Positions 1-7,391 of a stretch of 10,034 bases of DNA are shown here, piece after piece; the first letter of the stretch is position 1; each line of letters begins with the position of its first letter. A program made the translations under genes and the position numbers. The notes below the pieces were generated by a model that saw only the letters and a program-made list of their open reading frames with translations, was not told the DNA's origin and made no database searches. This DNA is from Pavlovales sp. CCMP2436 (taxonomy: Eukaryota; Haptophyta; Pavlovophyceae; Pavlovales). The DNA lies in NCBI GenBank assembly GCA_026770615.1, contig MU631316.1, forward strand, positions 136,751 through 146,784, read 5' to 3'.

Positions 1-33
1 CCCCCCCCCCCCACACACACACGCACACACGCG
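1..33. repeat. Poly-C followed by CA dinucleotide repeat
   Basis: The window opens with a run of C that passes into an imperfect (CA)n/(CGCA)n microsatellite. A similar C-run plus CA-run forms the 3' end of the intron at 194-277, so this tract may also be the pyrimidine-rich part of an upstream intron. That role is inference. Confidence 0.8.
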
Positions 34-132
34 CACCCTCGCCACTCCAAGTAATACTCATCAGTACACCCAGCCAGAGCCTGCTCTCAGCCCTTGGTTC
101 ACCACGCGCGCCCATCCCTTCCCCCATCTCAG

Positions 133-264
133 CTGGCTGCCGCAGCAGCAGCAGCAGCAGCCATGGGGTCTCCCACAGCCGCAGCCGCAGCAGGTAATTG
201 CTACCCCGTGAGCTATCCCACTGATCTTATAAGTATCTCAATGTACTTACTGCACCCACCCCCC

Positions 265-298
<34 letters not shown>

Positions 299-903
299 CA
301 GCAGCATCAGCAGCAGCCGCAGCAGCAGCAGCCACAGAACTACTTTTCGCAGTCTCAGCAGCCCCAGCAGGTAATTGCTAACCCGAGAGCTATCCCACTG
401 TCTTTACCAAGTATTGCACTGCGCTCACTGCCTCCCTTCCCCCTACCCCTCCCGTACCAACAGCAGCGGGCTCCGCCGCACCACCACCAGCCGCCGCCGC
501 TGCCGCAGCCGCTGCAGGCGTCGTTGTCTGCCGCGGCGCTATCTTGCCCCGCCAGACGCTACGTCGGAGGCATCGAAAAAAATGCACGCAAGTGTTCAAA
601 GCTGGGCCAGGGGCACAGCAGAACGTCAAAAACCACGTCGACGCCGCCGCAAACCCGAGCTGCGGCACGTACCACAAATTCGAGGGAGGAATCTTCGGTA
701 AGATCGATACGGCATCGGACGTCCTCTACTGCGTCACCATTCCGTCTGGCGGCGGTGGGTCCAAGTGCCACCGCAATCTGAACTTCAGCGCAGGCATGCA
801 ATCTTGCCTCGCCACCAAACACACCAAATGCACAAGGGGGGTGACCTGCCACTGCACCGATGGGGTGGGCAAGGGGTTCGCCAGGTGCACCTGCCCACTC
901 TAG
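133..903 (+). CDS. Gln/Pro-rich protein with cysteine-rich C-terminal segment (5'-partial, spliced)
   Basis: I do not recognise this protein. Proposed exons are 133-193, 278-370, 464 to about 562, and about 619-903. In one continuous frame the first three encode runs of Q broken by P and H (about 60 residues), then PPHHHQPPPLPQPLQ, which is typical low-complexity linker. The last part is open in a different frame to the TAG at 901-903. It reads like a folded, disulphide-rich domain with nine cysteines (spacing includes SC-GTYHKF, LYC, SKCHRN, TCHCTDG, RCTCPL). A weak GT-AG pair at 563-618 would join the frames exactly; a one-base indel is the alternative. The start lies outside the window or upstream of 133, where CTCAG at 128-132 could be an acceptor. 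The alternative all-alanine frame through the CAG tracts is also open, so the repeat frame is inferred from the proline/histidine context. The Cys-rich end suggests a secreted or surface protein (inference). Unusual: both introns start alike. Confidence 0.5.
194..277 (+). other. Intron 1 of the Gln-rich gene (84 nt)
   Basis: The donor is CAG|GTAATTGC and the acceptor is a C-run plus CA-run ending CACACAG|CAG. The length is a multiple of three, so splicing does not change the frame of the Q-rich exons on either side. Its first 30 bases match those of the intron at 371-463 at 28 positions. Confidence 0.55.
371..463 (+). other. Intron 2 of the Gln-rich gene (93 nt)
   Basis: The donor is CAG|GTAATTGC, followed by a C/T-rich tract (about 425-456) and the acceptor CCAACAG|CAG. 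Its length is also a multiple of three. It starts almost identically to intron 1, after a nearly identical CAG-rich exon end, which marks a duplicated exon-intron junction. Confidence 0.55.
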
Positions 904-1165
904 TGACCTGAGCTAACTTAAATGAAAGGGCTTAAGCTAGAGCGTGTTATATTATAGTGCTGTAAGTTAATGGCATGATACGCGCAAATATAATATACGT
1001 TAGCATGCGCAAGCAATAAAGCGCATCAATGAAAACTCATACAACAGCTCAACAATTACACACGCATTTTGGGTCGAAATCCGAATTAATGGTCAGTCCG
1101 GGTTGAAATTGCGAAAAAGTCTGGCAAAATAAATCCATCGGAGTAACACTCACAAACCGGGTTGC
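904..1165 (+). other. Probable 3' UTR and AT-rich intergenic DNA
   Basis: After the stop at 901-903 the sequence becomes AT-rich and loses coding character. AATAAA at 1015-1020 lies about 112 bases past the stop. No ORF in this stretch looks protein-like. Confidence 0.5.
1015..1020 (+). promoter_or_regulatory. Candidate poly(A) signal AATAAA
   Basis: A canonical AATAAA hexamer about 112 bases after the stop codon of the Cys-rich reading frame, in AT-rich sequence. Spacing and strand suit that gene. The use of this signal is not proven, since many protists use variants. Confidence 0.4.
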
Positions 1166-1248
1166 GGGCCCCGAGGAGTTAGGTGCAGATTCGTAAATAG
1201 GGCGCCGTCCAGCCATTCACGAACCAGCACCTAACTCCTCGGGGGCCC
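1166..1248. repeat. Inverted repeat with 21-22-bp arms (foldback)
   Basis: Left arm 1166-1186 (GGGCCCCGAGGAGTTAGGTG, then C) is the reverse complement of right arm 1227-1248, with a single extra base in the right arm's C/G run. About 40 bases separate the arms. Weak complementarity continues inward (GATTCGTA against TCACGAAC). It could be a miniature transposon end-pair or a structured RNA element. No coding sequence lies inside. Confidence 0.85.
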
Positions 1249-1632
1249 TTCGGGAACAGTGACTTTCTTCTCGCTTCGGGAGTGCTAAGAATCGAAAATG
1301 TTAGCTACCTTTAGCACGTCGTCGACCTCAGAGGGACACGAGAGGCACACGAAGTAGGCTCCGACCGTCGAGGAGGGGTCTATTCGACAGCAGCTATCGA
1401 CTCTTAGTGCGCAGAGGCGAACAATGATTACTTCATCCTCCCACCCACAGCTTTTTCCCTCCCCGGTGCGGAATTGCGCCATTAATTCGGCTTCCGACCC
1501 TTTTGTTCGTCATTTTAGTAACTATTAGTGTTAAACGCCGCGCGCCCACTAATAATAAGTTAATTACCTTACATAAAATGCGCTCAGCACCCGAAAAGCG
1601 TATTGAGCTATTTGGAAGCCAGAAGAACATCG
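1249..1632. other. No recognisable gene
   Basis: Short minus-strand frames exist (about 65 codons each at 1285-1482 and 1433-1630), but they have no recognisable motif and overlap in different frames. I see no promoter, RNA gene or clear repeat here. Confidence 0.5.
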
Positions 1633-1786
1633 CATGTCACAGTGTCTCTAGTACATACACGTCATAACTAAGTGCCTCTATATATATAGCGGCTCAGCAT
1701 GGTCACCCGCGAATATATCGTGTTTTGAGGCATTATCCCTTCGAATGTAGGCTCGTTGTGTCCAATGAAATATCACTCCGAAATAT
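1633..1786. repeat. Diverged direct repeat, copy 1
   Basis: It shares ordered blocks with 2019-2136: CATGTCACAGTGT at the left, AGTGCC, a GAAYGTAGGC segment, then TGTGTCCAATGAAA and ATCACTCC followed by an AAATA-rich end. The spacing between blocks differs by tens of bases, and a TATATATATA run interrupts this copy. Likely an old dispersed element in duplicate. Confidence 0.65.
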
Positions 1787-2018
1787 AAAGAAGTCTCCAA
1801 ATCCTGATTTCTTCCCCTAAAAAATTCCTTTTCACTATATTAAAGATGTACGCGGCTAAATCAGTCCCACAATGCCACTTTGGTCCAAAAGCCACATGTT
1901 TCATCATCGAGTTTCGACTTGGCGAGACATGTCAAGATACTTTCTACGTGAAATTTGACGAGGCACATATTCGTAATGTCACCTGATACCTGAAAAGCTG
2001 AGCAGATACCAGAAACCA

Positions 2019-2136
2019 CATGTCACAGTGTTCAGGCTCGAATGCCAATATTTAGTGCCCTTGGCCTACGTTTTAAGAAATTATATCTTTCCGAACGTAG
2101 GCCAGGTGTGTCCAATGAAAAATCACTCCAAAATAA
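2019..2136. repeat. Diverged direct repeat, copy 2
   Basis: Partner of the copy at 1633-1786, with the same block order. This copy keeps a perfect inner stem (2063-2072 with 2094-2103, GGCCTACGTT/AACGTAGGCC) that is decayed in copy 1, which suggests the stem belongs to the ancestral element. Confidence 0.65.
2063..2103. other. Stem-loop with perfect 10-bp stem
   Basis: GGCCTACGTT at 2063-2072 pairs perfectly with AACGTAGGCC at 2094-2103, across a 21-base AT-rich loop. It lies within the direct repeat at 2019-2136. Confidence 0.75.
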
Positions 2137-2163
2137 ATGAAGGGGGATTTCGATTGCCGTTCG

Positions 2164-2210
2164 CGTGGTGTGCAGGTTCCGGGCCCTGCTTTCAGCACCT
2201 GCACCACACG
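2164..2210. other. Stem-loop around a G/C-rich loop
   Basis: CGTGGTGTGCAGGT (2164-2177) and ACCTGCACCACACG (2197-2210) are complementary at 12 of 14 positions, with a loop of 19 bases. The function is unknown. Confidence 0.65.
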
Positions 2211-2290
2211 CTTGGCGACGGCGCAAGGGTGAGAAACTCAGACCTCTATTCCTGCCGTCGTCCCTGGGCTCGTATTCGGCGCATGACCTC

Positions 2291-2346
2291 CTGGAGAAGC
2301 CCTCCTGGTGAAGCCCTCTCGGTGAAGTCCTACCGGCGAAGCCAAA
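2291..2346. repeat. Degenerate 14-15-bp tandem repeat
   Basis: Four imperfect units of the form CTGGTGAAGCCCTC run in tandem and decay into scattered GGCGAA motifs up to about 2425. A minus-strand frame through here (2238-2546) reads a repeated TRRASPGG-like peptide. I take that as a by-product of the repeat. Confidence 0.6.
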
Positions 2347-2560
2347 GTCCCCATATGACCTGAAGAAACCCCCATATACCTAGCGAACCTGTGGCGAATG
2401 CGTTTGTCACATGGCGAATTACCCTCATGTGATCTGCGCAAAGGTGGCCATCTGCAGTGCTTGCTCCTGGCGCATTGCCGCGACCTGCTCGACGATTGCG
2501 CGCTGGACGCTGAGAATCTGCAGAGTCCTTCGAGGGGAGCACACACGGTAATTCCCCCTC

Positions 2561-2822
2561 ACCGTGGCGGTCGTTAGGAAAGTCACCGTGGCGGTGGTTT
2601 ATATTTATGATACCACCGTGGCGGTAAGTACTTCACCGTGGCTATGAGATTATTTACCGTGACGACATTTCATGAAGTCGTGGCATTTCATTTGACAAAA
2701 GTCGTGGCGGTGGGAGACTTACCGTGGCGGTAGAAGAAATACCGTGTCGGTTCATTCTCTTTGTCGTCACGAGAATGACGAATGCCGTGGCGAGAAAGAA
2801 GGCCACCATGCCACCGTGTCAC
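2561..2822. repeat. Spaced array of the odd palindrome ACCG-TGG-CGGT
   Basis: The 11-mer ACCGTGGCGGT, itself an inverted repeat with a 3-base centre, occurs exactly or nearly at about 2561, 2585, 2615, 2635, 2656, 2677, 2701, 2721 and 2741, with decayed copies near 2782 and 2810. Start-to-start spacing is mostly 20-24 bases (one gap of 30). The DNA between copies is AT-rich and differs from gap to gap, so this is not a simple tandem repeat. Half-sites CCG/CGG resemble those of zinc-cluster regulators, but a role is inference. Confidence 0.8.
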
Positions 2823-3289
2823 GGAATTAGTGTGAAACTTCTCTTTCTGGGCCTGCCGCCTGCCGCCGCTGAACCACAGATCATCTCTCCCCGCATATGT
2901 ATACGTATCATTTATTCCGCTCGAGTCCTCTCATCGTCGTCGGTTCATAACGACGTCGCTTTCGCAAGTGAATCCGCCGTTCCAGCAGGTCTTCAGCTGC
3001 GCCTGAGCTCCGTGACCACCACTGAAAACAATTACATCGTTGAGTTGCCGGACACGTCGATGTACTTGCTACATTGTCGCCGCCGCCGCCGCCTTCCATG
3101 TGCCGTTGTCGTCCTCGTCCCAGCTGCCCACGTTCGACTTTCACCACAGCTTGCCGTCTCCTTCTCTCGAGCTGCTGCGGCTGCCGCTGCCACCGCTCCC
3201 ATCTCCACCACGCTCACACCCTCGCTCTCACCTCCCCCCTCTCCTCTCCCCTCGCCGTTTTGGTTTCGTCAGTCTTAACTTCCGGCTTC
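2823..3289. other. Low-complexity stretch, CCG and pyrimidine-rich; no secure gene
   Basis: Three overlapping plus-strand frames are open here, one spanning 2724-3278. All are dominated by Pro, Ser, Arg or Ala runs created by CCG repeats (about 3079-3093) and CTCC-rich sequence after 3150. The reading around 2940-3060 (HNDVAFASESAVPAGLQ...) is the most protein-like, but it has no recognisable domain and starts inside the spaced repeat array. A polypyrimidine-rich 5' UTR or an exon fragment is possible. Confidence 0.4.
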
Positions 3290-4600
3290 TTATCCTTGGG
3301 TCAGACTGTCCCCTGTTGCTTCAAAGGGTTTCTTGCCTTCATCGATGGAGATTACGCATATCATCCTTCCTCCGTTGTGCGACTCTGCGATAAGCTCAGG
3401 TAAGAATTCTACGTTAGCTCCAGGCCGGGCTGTCCACCCGTTTCCGTTTGCGCTGTATGGTAAGAGGCCGTTCAGAGGCTCGGCGTGGTAGATAGCGATG
3501 AATTTATGCACTTGCCCCTGCTCCAGTCTCTTGATCAGAACCACATCTTTGCCTACGCATGCGGCGATTCTGTGGAGCATATTATCGTTCATCCATGCTG
3601 CCTGATTTGGTCCGAAGTGAGGCGGCCCGTACTTTGCTTGCGCTTCGAGTGGCCAAACGTTACGGATTAGCCGGTGGTCAAAGTTGTTGCCCATAGGGTC
3701 ACCTACGTTCTCCGGTCTGCGTAGATTCAACTGTTCCTGGATGTGTTGCGCGGGAGGCTGCGGCATGTGTGATTGCCGCATCTTGTAGTGCTATGGCTGT
3801 CTCCCAGCTAACCGTCCTTCCTGCGCTTCTCAGCACAGCGTAGGGGAGGCAGTTTCCATCACCTTGTATGCTTGCGTGGGTTAGGTTTACACTTGCCAGT
3901 AGCGCTTTCAGGTTGCCAGCCGGTTTGCTTGTTCGTAGATCTCCAGTGATTGCGACGGCTTCTCCCTCTGTAGGAGCTTTTTGTGCTCTGCTAGCCTTTC
4001 TTCTTGCTGCCCGTGGGCCCGCTGGTCGGGTAGTGAGGTGTTAGTCCTAGCGTTAGGTACCCCGGTAGTAATAACAACCCGGCCGGTGCCACTACTGGCT
4101 CTCTTGGGCGGGGGGCTTATCGGGCTTGCCTGGGTGACTATAAGCCCTTGCAGTAACACCTGTCTAACCTTGTTGTCTCTAATGGCAAGCATGTAAACGT
4201 GTTGGCCGTGCTGTGCGGTGGGTTTATCTCCTGCCTTCACCTGCATTCGCAGTAGGGCAGTGCTCCGTTTGCAGTGCATTCTGAGGCTGCTTAGTACCAC
4301 CTTCTTCTGCAACAGCCCGCGCTTGATCACTATGGGTCGGCCTTCATCGTCTTTCCAGCTGCCTTGTGCAGAGCTCTCTCTATCCTGGTCTATGATATCT
4401 ATAACCTTCTGGTCTATCTGTCCCGCATAGTAGTCCTCCCTCGCCATAACTGCTGATGCGGCACAGCGGACTCCGCCTTTGGAGATGTTGTTGTCTGTGG
4501 CCTCTTCCACTGCTGCAATCAGGGTCTGTTTGAGTGCTACACGAATAGCAGCTGTCTTAGGGCATCCCTGGCCATCGCTCTCCTACTGCCACACACAGAG
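3290..4600 (-). pseudogene. OTU-type cysteine protease gene, frame-broken (possible transposon relic)
   Basis: Three successive minus-strand frames read as one protein. Frame A (about 4600 to 3908) is mostly polar sequence with no domain I recognise. Frame B (4040 to 3699) carries SIQGDGNCLPYAVLRSAG, which fits the OTU family's nucleophile motif (catalytic D and C in D-G-N-C). Frame C (3790 to 3290) continues with WMNDNMLHRIAACVGKDVVLI, which fits the family's W..d..L..lA..lg..i.v segment. Frame changes fall between 4040 and 3911, and between 3790 and 3702; stops end each frame. No good GT-AG pairs bridge them, so indels are the simplest reading. The C-terminal catalytic histidine (usually in an N-H-x-D-like motif) is not visible, so the end is also lost. 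OTU domains occur in host deubiquitinases and in some retrotransposons (for example the RandI/Dualen group of green algae). No reverse transcriptase or terminal repeats are visible here, so the transposon origin is only a guess. Confidence 0.55.
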
Positions 4601-5360
4601 GGCACTTCATGCTCATCCTGGTGGACTTTCCTCCCATAATTGCCCTGTATTGGCCAATTTCCGGGAACTCGGCTGCAATATTAGCATTGTATCGTATCGA
4701 TTCCGATATGTACATAGGTGCTGCAGTTTTTTCTCTTTACTAATTATATCAGTCAATATACTCCTCCGCGACAGAAGGTTGGTCCCATGCGTTACCCGCT
4801 GTGTATGGCGGCCTTCCCGACATCCTCGCCCGCCGGTTGAAGTGCTAGGGCCCAGTCACCTACAGGCTACAGACCCGGGGCACTAGTGGATTTCTAAAAA
4901 ATTGGCCTGCCATAAAAAAAAATAGCACAATTAAGAAATGCCGAATTAAATCATTGTGCCACAAGCGAGCGGCGCGCCCTCTTCTCTGTACAGTATGGGC
5001 GCGCTCCGCGCACGAAGTGCGCGTCGGTTTCACCCTTGGCTGGGCTCCGGCTCGTGCATTTGACTGGACGCAATATTTAAAACTTCGGCATGTGACCCCT
5101 GATTGACTGGCGTCACGCGCAATATTTATTTGCGGTGGCCTACATACTGTAGCTGTCCGATAGAGACCCAAACCTCTTTTAATTCTGCTTTTTCGCAATA
5201 AATTGCCCGGGTAGCTCGAGCTCGAGCTCCCTTCGCTCAGGGGTGTACCCCTGCTCCGCCCTTCTCCGCCCTCCTGATTTCGTAATTAGTTACATCGAGC
5301 GGCCGACGACAACGGCGGCGACGAGACCGTCGTCGTCCGCCTCTACCGCCGCCGCGGCCG
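4601..5360. other. No gene recognised; several short perfect hairpins
   Basis: Minus-strand frames here (for example 4860-5198) look random. CGCGCAC-GAA-GTGCGCG at 5007-5023 is a perfect 7-bp stem with a 3-base loop. A 16-bp CTCGAG-type palindrome lies at 5213-5228. AGGGGT-GT-ACCCCT at 5239-5252 is a perfect 6-bp stem. CGT/CCG trinucleotide runs appear near 5310-5355. Confidence 0.5.
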
Positions 5361-5422
5361 TGCTACATAATAACTAAGGACTGCTTAATATCCAGGAGCA
5401 GGAAGCGCGCGGCTCCGGCCTG

Positions 5423-5434
5423 CCCTCGCGAGGG
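5423..5434. other. 12-bp perfect palindrome in probable 5' UTR
   Basis: CCCTCGCGAGGG reads the same on both strands and lies 37 bases before the ATG at 5471. It could be a protein-binding site or a short RNA hairpin. It may also be chance in GC-rich DNA. Confidence 0.45.
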
Positions 5435-5470
5435 GCGCGAGCTTGGGACCCGCCACTTGACCGTGACGGC

Positions 5471-6724
5471 ATGAGCCCCGCGCTCCTCATCTTCTGCCTG
5501 CTCGAGGGCGCGCTCGTCCTCGGCGTCCTCTTCGCGTCCGGGTTCGTCTACCTCCACTACGACGAGCTAGTGACGGAGCAGTTTGTCCGGGTCTGCACTC
5601 GGGTTCTAGGCGTCCCGGTGACCTGCGGCCGCTGCCGCGTCCGGCTCGACGGCGTCCACATCGACGGCCTAACCATACCCAATCCAGCCCTCGAGGGGGT
5701 CAAGTGGGACTTCTATTCCATCGTCGACATCGCCAAGCTTCGGATCACGACGTCGTCAAAACTGCACACGCTCTCCTTGCTCGGCATGCACTGCTTTCGC
5801 CTCGGCAGGAGCGAGACGCCCTTCTGGTTCGGCGCGAGCATGCGCGAGATCAATGCCGTGGAGATCGAAACCTTCTGGCTCTATTTTGACGAGAAGGAAG
5901 CATCGACCGGCTCCCATAGTGGTAAATGTCTTTAGTACTAGTAGGTGCTGGTGAAGCAGGAGTCCAACCCCCTCCACCCCACCCCACCCATAATACCTGT
6001 GTGATACCTTACCCCCCCCTCAGGCGCCTCTAAAAAAACGAGGTCCAACTTGGGCTGGTTCACAGAGCGGCTCAAGAAGGTAACCGACAATGCCGCCCGA
6101 GGCTTGCCGCCACCGCCGTCCGCCGCGGCCGTGCTGGCGGCGTCTTTAGCGTCCGCGGCTTCGGTGGCTGCCGGCGGAACCCTCGCGGAGACCATCGCTG
6201 CGAAGGCGCCCGCTGAGAAGGTGGCCGAACGACCTGCTGCGGGGAGTGGTCCTGGATATGTTCGGGAGGCCGTCACCGGGGACAGACGTCCTAATCAGAA
6301 ATTCTTTCCTGCGCACAGGCGCGACGCAAGCTGGTGAGCCCGCTTGTTTCGCTACGAACTTGCCCCCTCACCTCCCCGTCACCCCCCCATTCGGAAGAAA
6401 GACAGGCAGTAGGCAGTGGGTGCATCTAGAGCCCCTAGTTCTTATTATTATCCATATTAATTATTATACTACTGCGTAGTTCTTATTCGTCTCATCTTTT
6501 TCTCTGGTGCTGATCCTCATCCTGATTTTATTTTGTTTCTTCTTGTTTCTTTTTCTCATTCTAATCCTTTTTTCTTAAGCAGCACGAGCACATTTCTCCC
6601 CTCGACGCTCCCGAATTTTCGAATCTTTTCGCGCGAGTCGACTGCAGCTGGCAGCGAGACATCCGCTCCTGGCGACACTGTGTCCGAGGTACCCTCCGGT
6701 AAAGACCCGGAACTTTTTGAATAA
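5471..6724 (+). CDS. Membrane-anchored AsmA/DUF748-like protein (three exons, about 300 aa)
   Basis: Exons 5471-5921, 6024-6333 and 6583-6724 join in one frame (903 nt with stop). The start ATG has G at -3 and is followed by one strong membrane segment (residues 4-29), so the protein is likely an N-anchored membrane protein. Residues 38-140 have the pattern I know from AsmA-type N-terminal domains: GVPVTCGRCRVRLDGVHIDG, then a GLTIPNP turn, a strand with IVDIAKLRI, a loop, MREINAVEIETFWLYFDEKE, and SNLGWFTERLKK (residues 158 on), which matches the usual 'x-YE ... GSNL' ending. Members act in lipid transport or envelope and organelle membrane biology; the substrate here is unknown. A Pro/Ala-rich stretch and a predicted helix (AAKAPAEKVAE) follow, then a polar tail. 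In exon 2 a second frame is also open from about 6210 (DLLRGVVLDMFGRPSPG), so the reading after residue ~215 is uncertain. The gene may also extend by splicing at 6689 instead of ending at 6724. Confidence 0.55.
5922..6023 (+). other. Intron 1 of the AsmA-like gene (102 nt)
   Basis: Donor G|GTAAATG at 5922, acceptor CCCCCCCTCAG|G ending at 6023 behind a C-run. Splicing joins phase 1 exactly and removes the in-frame TAG at 5933-5935. The unspliced frame ends there, so splicing is needed to reach the SNLGWF part of the domain. Confidence 0.65.
6334..6582 (+). other. Intron 2 of the AsmA-like gene (249 nt)
   Basis: Donor CTG|GTGAGC at 6334. The acceptor AAGCAG ends at 6582 after a long T-rich tract (6485-6580) with a CTAAT branch-point candidate at 6561. 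It removes the in-frame TGA at 6335-6337 and keeps the frame into exon 3. This is the most typical intron in the window. Confidence 0.65.
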
Positions 6725-6736
6725 TAGTTCTTTTAG

Positions 6737-7053
6737 CGTCCACCGACTTGCAGCCCGAAGGCGCACGGGCATGACATGGGAGGGTAAGTGCATCGAGCGC
6801 AGGACCTTCTCACACAATTAAGATGTTACTATTTTAAGTATTTTACTATTTTAAGTATTTTACTATGTTGCTAAATTATTAATTAGTAAAGTTGCTTATT
6901 TTTGATCGTAGCGGGGAATGCAGCGGGTGGCGGCACTTCACAGGATGGTATGCGTGTGCTCTGCAAAGGTTCATTGATCCGAGTGTTTTCTCAACGCTCG
7001 GGTCCGGTGGAGACCTACCAAGGGACAGGCGTACTGACCTTCTCGCCACCTAT
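6737..7053 (+). CDS. Possible downstream exons (uncertain model)
   Basis: Splice signals suggest further exons beyond the TAA at 6722. The acceptor TTCTTTTAG ends at 6736, a strong donor AGG|GTAAGTG sits at 6784, and the acceptor GATCGTAG ends at 6911. If exon 3 of the AsmA-like gene ends at 6688 (GAG|GTACCC), then 6737-6783 and 6912 onward stay open in one frame up to a TAA at 7051-7053, reading GECSGWRHFTGWYACALQRF. A second frame through 6912-7030 is also open and reads MRVLCKGSLIRVFS. I recognise neither. The exon contains the 80-bp block repeated at 9763-9842. Confidence 0.25.
6827..6870. repeat. 17-bp AT-rich tandem repeat inside a likely intron
   Basis: TACTATTTTAAGTATTT occurs twice exactly (6827-6843, 6844-6860), followed by a partial third unit. 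It lies between the donor at 6784 and the acceptor at 6911. Confidence 0.8.
6947..7026 (+). repeat. 80-bp duplicated block, copy 1
   Basis: It aligns without gaps to 9763-9842 at 69 of 80 positions. Both copies are open in two plus-strand frames and in the minus-strand frame. Read as RVLCKGxLIRVFSxRxGPVE, several differences are silent; read as CALQRxxDPSVFSTxGSGxD, fewer are. The block may be a duplicated exon or a conserved non-coding element. Confidence 0.8.
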
Positions 7054-7159
7054 TAATTATTTTTACTGTCACCCGCTATTGGGCCAATCCTAAACGTAAC
7101 CCATTTTGTGCGTGATCCCCCCCACTCCCTCTCTCCTCGTACCGAAAAGTATTTTTTTA

Positions 7160-7360
7160 ATATTCTGATGAATTCTCAAATTTTTCCAAGGGCGAGGAGG
7201 AGGGCGAGGCAACATGAATGAAATATTAATTAAATTAAATATTGATTGGTGCGGGGGCTGTACCTAACTATTCTGATTATCGCTTTTCCTATTAATTGTT
7301 AAAAAAATCAAAGGCGAGGAGGAGGGCGAGGCATCATTAATTAGTGGGGAGGCTGTGGCA
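7160..7360. repeat. Diverged tandem duplication of about 110-120 bp
   Basis: TATTCTGAT, a T/A-rich part, a 21-bp exact segment beginning GGCGAGGAGGAGGGCGAG (7191-7211 and 7313-7333), then an ATTAATT stretch and GTGSGGRGGCTGT recur in the same order. The GGCGAGGAGG core is far better conserved than the AT-rich rest. Confidence 0.7.
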
Positions 7361-7391
7361 CACTCGCCGAAAAATTTCTCCAGAACCGTCA

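Noticed and set aside
94..381. Polyalanine protein read straight through 94-381
   Set aside because: The frame passes through two clear donor sites and a CA-run. The Q/P/H-rich reading of spliced exons is more protein-like.
2238..2546. Minus-strand frame with SPGG-type repeats
   Set aside because: Its only regular feature comes from the 14-15-bp tandem repeat. It has no recognisable domain or splice support.
2561..2822. CRISPR-like repeat-spacer array
   Set aside because: Repeats of 11 bp with irregular 9-19-base gaps, decaying copies and no cas genes do not fit a CRISPR array.
4860..5198. Minus-strand 112-codon frame
   Set aside because: Mixed composition, no motif and no neighbouring splice signals; it overlaps hairpins and AT-rich DNA.
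5363..5557. Minus-strand frame of Glu/Asp/Arg-rich sequence
   Set aside because: It is antisense to the first exon and 5' UTR of the membrane protein gene and has the composition expected of such a shadow.
5347..6136. 16-bp identity CCGCCGCGGCCGTGCT at about 5348 and 6121 as a duplicated element
   Set aside because: It is a short GC-rich match without flanking similarity and could easily be chance in this composition.
6947..7026. tRNA or tRNA-derived SINE (GGTTCATTGATCC resembles a B box)
   Set aside because: The second copy reads GGTCGCTTGATCC, there is no matching A box at the right distance, and no cloverleaf can be drawn.
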